Origin: Thioploca ingrica
GTDB taxonomy: Bacteria; Pseudomonadota; Gammaproteobacteria; Beggiatoales; Beggiatoaceae
Direction of reading: 5' to 3'
DNA length: 64,000 bases
Assembly: GCA_000828835.1 (NCBI GenBank)
Contig: AP014633.1
Span: forward strand, 1,302,001 to 1,366,000
This document shows, piece after piece, positions 1 to 6,680 of the stretch. Made by a program: the position numbers and the translations under genes. How positions within the stretch are numbered: position 1 is the stretch's first letter; each line of letters starts with the position of its first letter. The notes under the pieces were generated by a model that saw only the letters and a program-made list of their open reading frames with translations, was not told where the DNA came from and did not search any database.

Positions 1-13
1 CAATAGGGTGCAT

Positions 14-868
14 TTACAAAGATTTTATCTGCTCAATGCTTAATCCAGTGATATCCGCAATGTCTTCGGTGGAAAAGTTTTTCTGCTTCATTTTTCGGGC
101 ATTTTCTAGCATCGTCGCTTTAACTCCCTGTTCTACTCCATCACTAAACGCCGTATCGATGACATTTTTCAAATCGCGATAGACCTTTAAACTTTCTTCA
201 TATTCAACATATTCGGTATCTGAATAATTTGCAAGCTCTGCTTGTTCAAATAGCTTTTGAAAGATTTTTTCTTGCAGTTTGCTCGGTCTATCGGTTAAAT
301 CTTCTAAGTTTCTCAGCACATATAACCACTTGTCAAAGTGAGTTTCTAACTCCGCTTCGGTTTTTTTGAACTTGGGCATTTCCAGATAGATGTAAGTTAG
401 TTTGTTATAGAAGATTTTTTGGGTTTGTTTATCAAATAATTGCACTTCATGATGAAAAACGTGATTGTCGTCTTTATCTTCATCAAATACAAAATCTAGA
501 ATACCAATGGTATACACAGCAGTCAGTTGAAATTTCCATTCGCCTTTTTCAGCTTGTTGTTGAATCGGAAAAGTGGAGTAGTAAATACTGCGTTCTTTGA
601 AGTAGTTTTGTTTCGCTTTTTGAATCTCGACAATGAATTTTTCACCCATTTCGTTTTCGCAGTAAATATCAAAAATCGCTTTTCTATCAACAATACGCGG
701 CGGTAATTGTTCTTTTTGTAGATAAATCAGTTCGACAATTTCTCCGGTTTCTTTGCCCAAGAGGGTGTTGAGAAAATCAATGAGTAGGTCTTTGTTAGGT
801 TCAGTGCCAAACAATTTTTTAAAGCCAAAATCAGTGAAAGGACTAATGTATCTATCTTTAATACGCAT
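14..868 (-). CDS. Rpn family recombination-promoting nuclease (PD-(D/E)XK type)
   Basis: This 284-residue protein matches the Rpn/YhgA-like family, DNA endonucleases that stimulate RecA-independent recombination and were long annotated as transposases. The N-terminus has the family signature (DFGFKKLFG, residues 13-21, then NKDLLIDFLN). The nuclease core is visible as D67 followed by E81-I-Q83, the E-x-Q variant of the E-x-K motif. The C-terminus ends in a short helical segment (TGLSIEQIKSL). It has no terminal inverted repeats that I can see; the left flank is cut by the window edge. The length is normal, so it appears intact. Confidence 0.85.
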   Translation of the reverse strand: MRIKDRYISPFTDFGFKKLFGTEPNKDLLIDFLNTLLGKETGEIVELIYLQKEQLPPRIVDRKAIFDIYCENEMGEKFIVEIQKAKQNYFKERSIYYSTFPIQQQAEKGEWKFQLTAVYTIGILDFVFDEDKDDNHVFHHEVQLFDKQTQKIFYNKLTYIYLEMPKFKKTEAELETHFDKWLYVLRNLEDLTDRPSKLQEKIFQKLFEQAELANYSDTEYVEYEESLKVYRDLKNVIDTAFSDGVEQGVKATMLENARKMKQKNFSTEDIADITGLSIEQIKSL

Positions 869-905
869 GATGACAATTCATCAGTGTTATGCCCAATTGT
901 TACTG

Positions 906-1574
906 TTAGTTGCTAGCGGGATTGACATATTTAGAAACAATTCCTTTCAGGATCTTGGCAATCGTTTCGGCATCGTATTGTTCAGCATATTGTCTGGAAG
1001 ATTCAATTTGCATACTCGGTCGATCAGCCATCATTCCATTCACTTCGGCACGAATAAAACTCCAACTATCTGCAATCGTATAGCAACCAAAAATCTCTTG
1101 AGGTTCTTCTGGGTTATTTTCCCAATTTAAGTGAGCGGCTACCAATAGTTGTCCATACAGTTGATAGACGGGATTTTGTGCTTCTAATCCCCGTTTAGCT
1201 TCGACAACGATTAAATAAGGTGTTTCGATAAACCCAGAAACGCATTTACCCAAAACACCGTCGGCAATCCCTTCAATCTCAAATTGAGGATAAGTTGCAC
1301 GCATGGCGACACCTGCCCAGGCTTCAATGTTACCTTGTTCTGCTAACAATAACAGAGGGTAAATGCCTCTCGCCCAAATGGTTGCCTCATTCATCAGTAA
1401 CGTCCGATGGTTCAAAAGTCGTAACCGAAGTCGTTGCAATTCTTGTTGCTCCGTTTCGCTAAGGGAAATGGCTTCCACGTTTAGCCAGTCATAATCAGCA
1501 ATCCCATATTCATTTAGATTAACCCATTGTTTTAAAATAGGTAACGAGAGAGTTGAGAGAATTAATTTTTCCAT
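906..1574 (-). CDS. Hypothetical PD-(D/E)XK nuclease-like protein
   Basis: I do not recognise a named family. The 222-residue protein has a leucine-rich helical N-terminal half and a centre with D105 and, on the next strand, PYLIVVEAKRG giving E125-A-K127, the spacing expected of a PD-(D/E)XK nuclease core. The segment around residues 128-150 then runs into a helix, as in this fold. It lies 37 bases downstream of an Rpn gene and upstream of three further small proteins carrying the same VVEAK strand, so it belongs to a cluster of related accessory genes. Nuclease activity is inferred from the motif only. Confidence 0.6.
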   Translation of the reverse strand: MEKLILSTLSLPILKQWVNLNEYGIADYDWLNVEAISLSETEQQELQRLRLRLLNHRTLLMNEATIWARGIYPLLLLAEQGNIEAWAGVAMRATYPQFEIEGIADGVLGKCVSGFIETPYLIVVEAKRGLEAQNPVYQLYGQLLVAAHLNWENNPEEPQEIFGCYTIADSWSFIRAEVNGMMADRPSMQIESSRQYAEQYDAETIAKILKGIVSKYVNPASN

Positions 1575-1640
1575 AATTTCTTCATTTTTTTGTTGGTGGA
1601 GATATTCGGTATCTCATTATGGACTGCCCATTAGCGTGGT

Positions 1641-2252
1641 CTAACAGCTGAATTGCAACTTACACTGTTCAAAGAGATAGTTAAGCACACCACCTAATTT
1701 ATCTAATTCTTTTATAGCATATAAATCGCTATTTTTGGTAAATTGTTGTCCAACTAATTTGCCAAATTCCCAGATTTCTCCATTAGATACTATCCCAAAT
1801 AGAGTCTGATCAAAATTATTACCATTCAACTTTTGTGCAGCCACTAATTCGGCTAAACATTGTCCCCACCCTTCGGTAAAATTATCCTTTTTTGCTTCCA
1901 CAACCATCAAATAGGGCTGTTCAAACACCAATTTGCCTAAAGGAGACTTTTGAGCAATCAAGTAATCCGGGACACCGGACAAATCTTCATCATAGTTTAA
2001 CGGTTCATGGCTCCATAACATCAGTTGTTCCTTATGAAGTTTCCAGATTTCCTTTAAGAGGGGATAAATCAAGTTTTCACACACTGCATATTCGGAGTTA
2101 TTTGTTACCAATTCGGTTCTCACCAAATTTAGTTCTGCTTGGAAGTAGTCACTGAGAATCACTGGTGTTACAACTACGTAATTTTCCTCACGGTAGATAA
2201 TCTGAAATTTTTTCAATACCATACCCATATTTTTATAAGAAGCAAATGGCAC
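1641..2252 (-). CDS. Small PD-(D/E)XK-like protein, paralogue A
   Basis: The 203-residue protein starts at GTG with a good ribosome site (GGAG, 7 bases upstream). The core reads GVPDYLIA (P95-D96) and then YLMVVEAKKDN (E119-A-K121), a textbook PD-(D/E)XK arrangement, followed by a helix with a conserved QCLAELVAAQKLNG segment. It is clearly a paralogue of the protein at 2993-3598: the N-termini (MPF[AS]SYK), the VTNNSE segment, CENLIYP and SHEPL[NQ]YDEDLSG are nearly the same. No transmembrane segment or signal peptide is present. Function is unknown; related genes are often called hypothetical in large sulfur bacteria and cyanobacteria. Confidence 0.65.
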   Translation of the reverse strand: MPFASYKNMGMVLKKFQIIYREENYVVVTPVILSDYFQAELNLVRTELVTNNSEYAVCENLIYPLLKEIWKLHKEQLMLWSHEPLNYDEDLSGVPDYLIAQKSPLGKLVFEQPYLMVVEAKKDNFTEGWGQCLAELVAAQKLNGNNFDQTLFGIVSNGEIWEFGKLVGQQFTKNSDLYAIKELDKLGGVLNYLFEQCKLQFSC

Positions 2253-2293
2253 TATTTACTCCAAATCGTCTCTAACTCATTTTAATGAGTAGT

Positions 2294-2905
2294 TTATTTC
2301 CTCGTGGTAAGATTTATCGTACATTGAGCAAATATTGAATACAAGACACCTAAAATAAAGTCTAATTGAGTTTCAGCATAAACAGAGCTTTCATAAACGT
2401 CATTTTCAGGTGTCAGTTTATAAAATCGCCAAACGATGGCGTTGGTTACGATTCCAAAAACTTCAAATGGTTTAAAAATCTTGTTAAGCCACTGACAAGC
2501 TTGCATCTCTACTAAACACTGTGCTAATCCCTGTTCAAAATTATCTTTTTTAGCTTCAACTACACATAAAAATGGCGATTGATAAACTGTTCCTTGCGGA
2601 GCAACTAGATAATCTATTGTTCCAGTCAAAGCGTCGGTTTGTAAAGAAGCATCTTTCCATATTTTCAATTCTTTGAAATCGTCAATCGCTTCGAGTAATA
2701 GAGCATCAATCAGTAGAGATTTTGCTGCTTCTGACAGTGACAGGTCAAAATGTGACTTCAACTTAACAATCGTTTGCTGGTAATATGCCGATGGAGCGCG
2801 TGGAATTATCTCCAGGTGCCATTCTTTTAATTGGTTAACTCCTACGACTTTCAAAGATTCCTGTAAACTGAAGCCAGAAAACCGTTTTTTACGTGGTTTT
2901 TTCAT
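2294..2905 (-). CDS. Small PD-(D/E)XK-like protein with basic N-terminus
   Basis: This 203-residue protein begins with a very basic stretch (MKKPRKKRFSGFSLQ) behind a strong ribosome site (AGGAGG). The core is GTIDYLVAP (D98) and FLCVVEAKKDN (E117-A-K119). It lies between the two closely related proteins at 1641 and 2993 but is only distantly similar to them. Its interest is historical: fragments of its first 15 codons recur at 3805-3852, 5376-5506 and 6321-6348, and the 5376 copy also carries its middle and last codons, so this gene or a near relative was copied several times in the island and decayed. Confidence 0.65.
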   Translation of the reverse strand: MKKPRKKRFSGFSLQESLKVVGVNQLKEWHLEIIPRAPSAYYQQTIVKLKSHFDLSLSEAAKSLLIDALLLEAIDDFKELKIWKDASLQTDALTGTIDYLVAPQGTVYQSPFLCVVEAKKDNFEQGLAQCLVEMQACQWLNKIFKPFEVFGIVTNAIVWRFYKLTPENDVYESSVYAETQLDFILGVLYSIFAQCTINLTTRK

Positions 2906-2992
2906 TATTACTTCCTCCTATCCGGTTCATCTCACACCCCGTTAGCAATTTGAAGAAAGAAGTGTGCGGAGGAGGCTATATTCTACATTCGC

Positions 2993-3598
2993 TTACTTTA
3001 ATTGTAACTCACAGTGTACCAACACATTCTCCAAAGCCCCACACAAAGTTGTTAGTGCCTGTAGTGTGTAAGAAGTTCGGTTTTTAGTAAACTGGTTAGC
3101 GGTCAATTTTCCAAATTCCCACTTGTCACCATTAGATACCACCCCAAACACGGTAAGTTCCGCAGGTTGACTCAATTTTTGGGCCGCTATCAATTCCACC
3201 AGACATTGACCCCAACCTTCTTGGAAATTGTCTTTCTTAGCTTCTACAACCAGCAGATAGGGTTGGTCGCAAACGATTTTTCCCAGCGGGGACTTTTTGG
3301 TAATCATATAATCTGGTGTACCTGATAAATCTTCATCATATTGCAAAGGTTCATGGCTCCACAACATGAGCTTGTCACGGTGTGGTTTCCACGATTCTTT
3401 TAAAATAGGGTAAATAAGATTTTCACACACCGCAGCTTCAGAATTATTCGTGACTAACTCGACTAAAACAAATTCCAGCTCAGTTTGTAAATACTCACTG
3501 GGCGTGACCTCGGCCGACACGATATAATCTTCCTCTTGATAACAAAGTTGAAACTTTTTCAGGACGTTTCCCAGACTTTTGTAAGAACTGAATGGCAT
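2993..3598 (-). CDS. Small PD-(D/E)XK-like protein, paralogue B
   Basis: The 201-residue paralogue of the 1641-2252 product has the same core: TPDYMITKKSP (P95-D96) and YLLVVEAKKDN (E119-A-K121). It starts at ATG with AGAGGA 8 bases upstream. Divergence between the two copies is spread over the whole length while the core stays conserved, which argues that both have been kept under selection after an old duplication rather than being a fresh copy. The neighbour on the 5' side is a short MITE (3663-3744). Nuclease function is inferred from the fold signature. Confidence 0.65.
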   Translation of the reverse strand: MPFSSYKSLGNVLKKFQLCYQEEDYIVSAEVTPSEYLQTELEFVLVELVTNNSEAAVCENLIYPILKESWKPHRDKLMLWSHEPLQYDEDLSGTPDYMITKKSPLGKIVCDQPYLLVVEAKKDNFQEGWGQCLVELIAAQKLSQPAELTVFGVVSNGDKWEFGKLTANQFTKNRTSYTLQALTTLCGALENVLVHCELQLK

Positions 3599-3662
3599 AT
3601 TAGCAAATCCTCTGTTCTCTTGTGTTTAACGAAGCAGATTCGACCCCCCCCACGTACACCTC

Positions 3663-3744
3663 AATGCTATTATTAAGTTAAGCGATTTACGGCTCTCCCT
3701 CTCCCAGAGTGAGAGTGGAGTTTTTCTTAACTTAATGGCAGTGC
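3663..3744. mobile_element. MITE, IS4-like ends, with 11-bp target duplication
   Basis: The 82-bp element has inverted ends. The right end reads, on the opposite strand, CACTGCCATTAAGTTAAG; the left end is the same motif starting CAATG with three extra bases. It is flanked by a perfect 11-bp direct repeat, CACGTACACCT, at 3652-3662 and 3745-3755. There is no coding capacity. The tips resemble those of IS4-family elements, which make target duplications of about 10-13 bp, so a non-autonomous IS4-type element is the best reading. A second copy is at 55984-56051. Confidence 0.75.
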
Positions 3745-3804
3745 ACGTACACCTACGTTGATGATCTTTGCATAAACCGCTATAAGAATACATACTTCAG
3801 AGTA

Positions 3805-3905
3805 GAGAGATAAACTAAAACCAGAAAACCGTTTTCTACGTGGTTTGTTCATAGAAGTTAACTTTTTCCAAACACAAATTCGTTGCATCAGGTGTATCTT
3901 GGAAT
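3805..3905 (-). pseudogene. Composite spacer relic 1 (small-ORF tail plus start of a PD-(D/E)XK gene)
   Basis: Reading the minus strand, the first part (3870-3889) matches the end of the small ORF at 4439-4573 (the CNEFVF segment). About 20 bases on comes ATG at 3852 with MNKPRRKRFSGFSL, the start of the gene type at 2294-2905. After that the similarity stops and the frame runs into the MITE. This is a decayed junction, not a gene. The same junction occurs at 5524-5376 and 6384-6321. Confidence 0.6.
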
Positions 3906-3929
3906 AAAAACATTGCTTGGTTTTGACTT

Positions 3930-4442
3930 TTAGTTGAAAATTTTTTCAAGGGATAACTGAATATCTAATACTTCATCAATCACCTCGTTATTCCCACTTA
4001 ATAAATCAAAGTTTTTAAACTTATTTATAGAGGAGTAGACGGTTATAACCTCAATTTCAGGTGCAACCAACCAACAGGATTTGACACCCAACGCAAAATA
4101 CACTTTGAATTTTTCTTTAATCTCATACATCCCCTGGGTAGGAGCTAATATTTCAATTGCCAACAGCGGCATCTCAGACATCTTCAAAATATCAGTGGGT
4201 CTACTCAATCCACGTCGAGTCGGCGGGTATAGGCAAATATCAGGCTTGAGTTCTCCTCTAGCCTTAAGGTTGAATTGACTTAAGTCAATGGCGCTTATAT
4301 CCAAGCTTAATTCCGTCACCAGCGTAAATTTATCGTCCGGTAACAACCGATTCAAACGACTTTGAACTAGTGCATGATTCCATGAACCCATATCAAAACT
4401 TTCTTTATTTTCAACTGATTCTGTTGCAAGAAGGTCAATCAT
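3930..4442 (-). CDS. Uma2 family (DUF820) PD-(D/E)XK endonuclease-like protein
   Basis: The 170-residue protein carries the Uma2 signature: ELKPDICLY (P67-D68) followed by LLAIEILAPTQG (E97), then the helix KFKVYFALGVKSCWLV with the typical W-V strand. Uma2 proteins are abundant in cyanobacteria and large sulfur bacteria and are predicted restriction-endonuclease-like enzymes of unknown role. Its ATG overlaps the stop codon of a short upstream reading frame (ATGA at 4439-4442), suggesting coupled translation. It is about 20-40 residues shorter than many Uma2 proteins at the N-terminus but the core is complete. Confidence 0.8.
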   Translation of the reverse strand: MIDLLATESVENKESFDMGSWNHALVQSRLNRLLPDDKFTLVTELSLDISAIDLSQFNLKARGELKPDICLYPPTRRGLSRPTDILKMSEMPLLAIEILAPTQGMYEIKEKFKVYFALGVKSCWLVAPEIEVITVYSSINKFKNFDLLSGNNEVIDEVLDIQLSLEKIFN

Positions 4443-4573
4443 AGCGTTGTCTTATTAAACACAAATTCGTTGCATCCGGTGGGCACTTGAGCAGGTATCG
4501 CTTTTACTATCACAAATCCCGGTTTGTTTAACAATCGTTCTATTTCCTCAATGTCCGTTTCGGCTTGAGCCAC
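4439..4573 (-). CDS. Small ORF coupled to Uma2 gene (44 residues), possible DUF5678-like C-terminal part
   Basis: The frame opens at GTG 4573 and ends in an ATGA overlap with the Uma2 gene. The product contains EEIERLLNKPGFVIVKAIPAQ and ends VPTGCNEFVFNKTTL. A near-identical copy without a start codon follows vapC at 5524-5640 and shorter tails occur at 3870-3889 and 6369-6384. The alternation of helix and VPTGCNEFVF strand recalls the end of DUF5678-like proteins, but this is tentative. It may be a truncated gene kept as a leader, or the remnant left of an insertion. There is no strong ribosome site before the GTG. Confidence 0.4.
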   Translation of the reverse strand: MAQAETDIEEIERLLNKPGFVIVKAIPAQVPTGCNEFVFNKTTL

Positions 4574-4638
4574 TTTACTCTGCGGTTAAGGCACTTTTGG
4601 AGAATTCTAGGAAATAAACCGTCACAGAGAATTAGAAA

Positions 4639-4935
4639 TCATTGAATTCGCTCGTGCTCCTTAAGAATCAGTTCCCTAAATGAGTCGCTTAATAGTGACC
4701 AATCTGCAATATCTACGCGGATAGGAAGATCAGACTCACTAAATGCCTCTTTTATCATACCACAATATGCTTCATCCAAAGGCTGTTCGGTTATGAACAC
4801 TAAATCTAAATCAGAAAAAGGTTTTAAGCCACGTTGATGCACTCTGGAACCAAATGCCCATACTTCACAATTGGGCACCCAGTCGCGCAGGATACTTCGC
4901 ACTTGGTTTAAATATTCAACTTCTAACACTATCAT
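4639..4935 (-). CDS. MNT-type nucleotidyltransferase, antitoxin of a HEPN/MNT pair
   Basis: The 98-residue protein has the minimal nucleotidyltransferase pattern: WAFGSRVHQRG (G29-S30), PFSDLDLVF (D42 and D44) and a third acidic position at D75 in IRVDIADW. Such proteins in HEPN/MNT modules neutralise the HEPN toxin, in characterised cases by adding AMP to it. The start overlaps the HEPN stop by 4 bases (ATGA), the usual arrangement. All catalytic positions are present, so an active antitoxin is likely. Confidence 0.85.
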   Translation of the reverse strand: MIVLEVEYLNQVRSILRDWVPNCEVWAFGSRVHQRGLKPFSDLDLVFITEQPLDEAYCGMIKEAFSESDLPIRVDIADWSLLSDSFRELILKEHERIQ

Positions 4936-5330
4936 ACGTTTCTCTGTTTCAAATTTTGCAGCAATGTCTTTGCATCTTGAATGAAAACTAATGCTGTTTT
5001 ATAAACTTGCTTGGCTTTGGCTTCGTTATAAGCATGGGAAGTCATATTGCGTTGTCGCCGATATTCAAACCAAGATTCGGGATTATTTATCAAACCACGC
5101 TCAGCCGATTCCCGTATCATTTCCTTAAAACCCATTGCATCAATGCTAACGGGTGTAGGTGAATCAATTTCAAGTTGGCGTTTAAGCATTTTCCAGGATA
5201 ATTCATAACTATACTCAAATCTTTGGATCACACTGTCTCGCACTTCTTCATCCATTGGTTCTCTTTGCGAACGCACAATAGCTTGCTCTAAACTAGATAA
5301 GGCTTTTTCTAAAGAGGTCAATTCAAGCAT
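4932..5330 (-). CDS. HEPN-domain toxin (HI0074-like nucleotidyltransferase-substrate protein)
   Basis: The 132-residue, mostly helical protein matches the HI0074/HEPN family that pairs with MNT enzymes. The catalytic R-x4-6-H motif of HEPN RNases is present as R94-NMTS-H99 within the segment YRRQRNMTSHAYNEA. It is the first gene of a two-gene operon overlapping the MNT gene by 4 bases. Toxicity as an RNase is inferred from the motif; members of this family were first described as substrate-binding subunits for the transferase. Confidence 0.82.
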   Translation of the reverse strand: MLELTSLEKALSSLEQAIVRSQREPMDEEVRDSVIQRFEYSYELSWKMLKRQLEIDSPTPVSIDAMGFKEMIRESAERGLINNPESWFEYRRQRNMTSHAYNEAKAKQVYKTALVFIQDAKTLLQNLKQRNV

Positions 5331-5375
5331 GATAATTAGTTTTATTTAATGAATATTGATGTAGTCGTTTTTGAC

Positions 5376-5506
5376 AATTGACCATACACTGAGAAAATAT
5401 TGAATACAAAATACCTATACGCATAAAAATGGCGACTGGTAAATTTTTCCTTCAAAGCTTTCTGTAAACTAAAGCTAGCAAACCGCCTTTTACGTTATTT
5501 GTTCAT
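5376..5506 (-). pseudogene. Internally deleted relic of a PD-(D/E)XK gene (2294-2905 type)
   Basis: From ATG 5506 the minus strand reads M-N-K, a stop, then RKRRFASFSLQKAL, matching the N-terminus of the 2294-2905 protein. It jumps to a stretch matching the IYQSPFLC region and then to the last part (GVLYSIFAQC) of that gene, all within 131 bases. Two large internal deletions and stop codons show it is dead. It ends 45 bases upstream of the HEPN toxin gene. Confidence 0.7.
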
Positions 5507-5523
5507 CACTAAAGCTAGTTTTT

Positions 5524-5640
5524 CCTAAACACAAACTCATTGCATCCGGTGGGCACTTGAGCAGGAATTGCTTTTATCATCACAAATCCTTGTTTGTTTA
5601 ACAAACGTTCTATTTCCTCAACAGAAGCATATTCATCCTG
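5524..5640 (-). pseudogene. Composite spacer relic 2: second copy of the small ORF, start codon lost
   Basis: Directly after the vapC stop, the minus strand continues in frame as ASVEEIERLLNKQGFVMI, ending VPTGCNEFVFRKN and a stop. This is a close copy of the small ORF at 4439-4573, with no ATG, GTG or TTG start left. It is followed 18 bases later by the PD-(D/E)XK relic at 5376-5506, so the whole 5376-5640 stretch is one copy of the recurring spacer. Confidence 0.6.
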
Positions 5641-6033
5641 TTAGTTTAATAAAATGAGAGGAAAAGAAGTTGCAATAGCTTCAAAATCCCTATCATTGTG
5701 TAATAATGAACAATTATTGACCAGTGCAACCGCCGCAATCATACAATCTACTGATTTGCGAATGGTGATGCCTTTTTTTCTCAGTTCACGATAAATCTCG
5801 GCGGCTGTGACAAATACCGTCTGCGACATTTCTAAAAAATTTAGTGTATTGAGTTTATAAAGTGTTTCCGTGTATTGACGGTTATCACGAATGCCTTGCA
5901 ATATTTCAGTCAAAATCACACCACATAAACTCACCTTTTCTCTTTCACCAAGCAAAAATTCTAATTGTGTAACTTGTGGTGTTTCCTTACCATGTAGGAA
6001 ATCAATCCAGACGCTGGTATCAACTAAAATCAT
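5641..6033 (-). CDS. vapC: PIN-domain ribonuclease toxin VapC
   Basis: The 130-residue protein is a typical VapC: MILVDTSVWIDF (D5), an acidic residue in ILTEILQG (E43), SVDCMIAA (D97) and HNDRDF (D114 or D116) form the PIN metal site. VapC toxins cut tRNA or rRNA. It overlaps the upstream antitoxin by 14 bases. All active-site positions are intact, so the toxin should be functional. Decayed spacer copies border the pair on both sides (5376-5640 and 6321-6384). Confidence 0.9.
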   Translation of the reverse strand: MILVDTSVWIDFLHGKETPQVTQLEFLLGEREKVSLCGVILTEILQGIRDNRQYTETLYKLNTLNFLEMSQTVFVTAAEIYRELRKKGITIRKSVDCMIAAVALVNNCSLLHNDRDFEAIATSFPLILLN

Positions 6034-6226
6034 CGTAAATCCTTCCAGTTCGCCATGCCGTTAAATCTCCTTCCCAACGGATTTTTCCTTTCAGTTGAAG
6101 AAGGCTCTTTTGTTGTTCACGACGAACTAATTCGGTCAGTGCCAAGCTAACCACTTCTTCGGCAGTTTGAAGACCAGTTGTTTTTAGTGCCAATTCAATT
6201 AGAGTTTTCTCGATAGCTAATTCCAT
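6020..6226 (-). CDS. vapB: VapB-like antitoxin
   Basis: The 68-residue protein has a helix-rich N-terminus (KTGLQTAEEVVSLALTELVR type pattern) like VapB antitoxins whose ribbon-helix-helix fold binds the operator. A C-terminal tail (WEGDLTAWR) would wrap the toxin. It is translated just before vapC with a 14-base overlap, the standard order. It probably represses its own operon. The call rests on size, order and pattern rather than on a diagnostic motif. Confidence 0.8.
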   Translation of the reverse strand: MELAIEKTLIELALKTTGLQTAEEVVSLALTELVRREQQKSLLQLKGKIRWEGDLTAWRTGRIYDDFS

Positions 6227-6320
6227 GGTGAATCCTTCACAGAGTGAATGTTAGACTGACAGAATTAATCTAGCTCAGCAAGTTGCAATGAAGCGTTTAG
6301 AATAGTAACAATAATACTTT

Positions 6321-6384
6321 AAATCCGTTTTTTACGTTGTTTGTTCATCACTGAAGTTAGTTTTTTCTAAACACAAATAATTCG
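6321..6384 (-). pseudogene. Composite spacer relic 3
   Basis: The minus strand shows the same joint as the other relics: a stretch like the NEFVFRKN tail of the small ORF, about 20 bases, then ATG at 6348 with MNKQRKKRI and a stop. It is the most eroded copy. It lies upstream of vapBC, so that module is bracketed by two copies of the spacer in the same orientation. Confidence 0.55.
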
Positions 6385-6573
6385 TTATCTAACGGGCAAA
6401 AATTTAAGGGGTTCAACAAATTCATTCTCAAAAATTCTCTCTACCACATAATCAAAAATGTTAGAGTCAATGCGGTCCATCATGGTATTAAACTTTTGAT
6501 AGTGAGCTATTATGCCATCTTTGGTGAAGGCTATCCATTGACCTCGATATTTTTTTAGATTGATGTCATTGTT
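6385..6573 (-). pseudogene. Open frame without start codon, DUF5678-like
   Basis: An uninterrupted 63-codon frame on the minus strand reads INLKKYRGQWIAFTKDGIIAH, and continues through a helix to FVEPLKFLPVR. The Y-R-G-x-W-I-A ... D-G-x-I-A-H pattern is that of small DUF5678 proteins. No ATG is in frame (a stop precedes it), so I treat it as a remnant. The remaining intergenic stretch to 6680 shows nothing I can identify. Confidence 0.4.
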
Positions 6574-6680
6574 TTAGTAGAAACCGTGTTTAATACAATA
6601 TGCACCATGGTGCTGTATCTTGGTTCATCCGATACCATAGATAGTCGTTAACTAAGTTCAACTTAACATTTAAAATTCTA

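Noticed and set aside
3800-6573. Integron cassette array
   Set aside because: The spacers lack paired inverted core sites of attC type and there is no integrase gene in the window.
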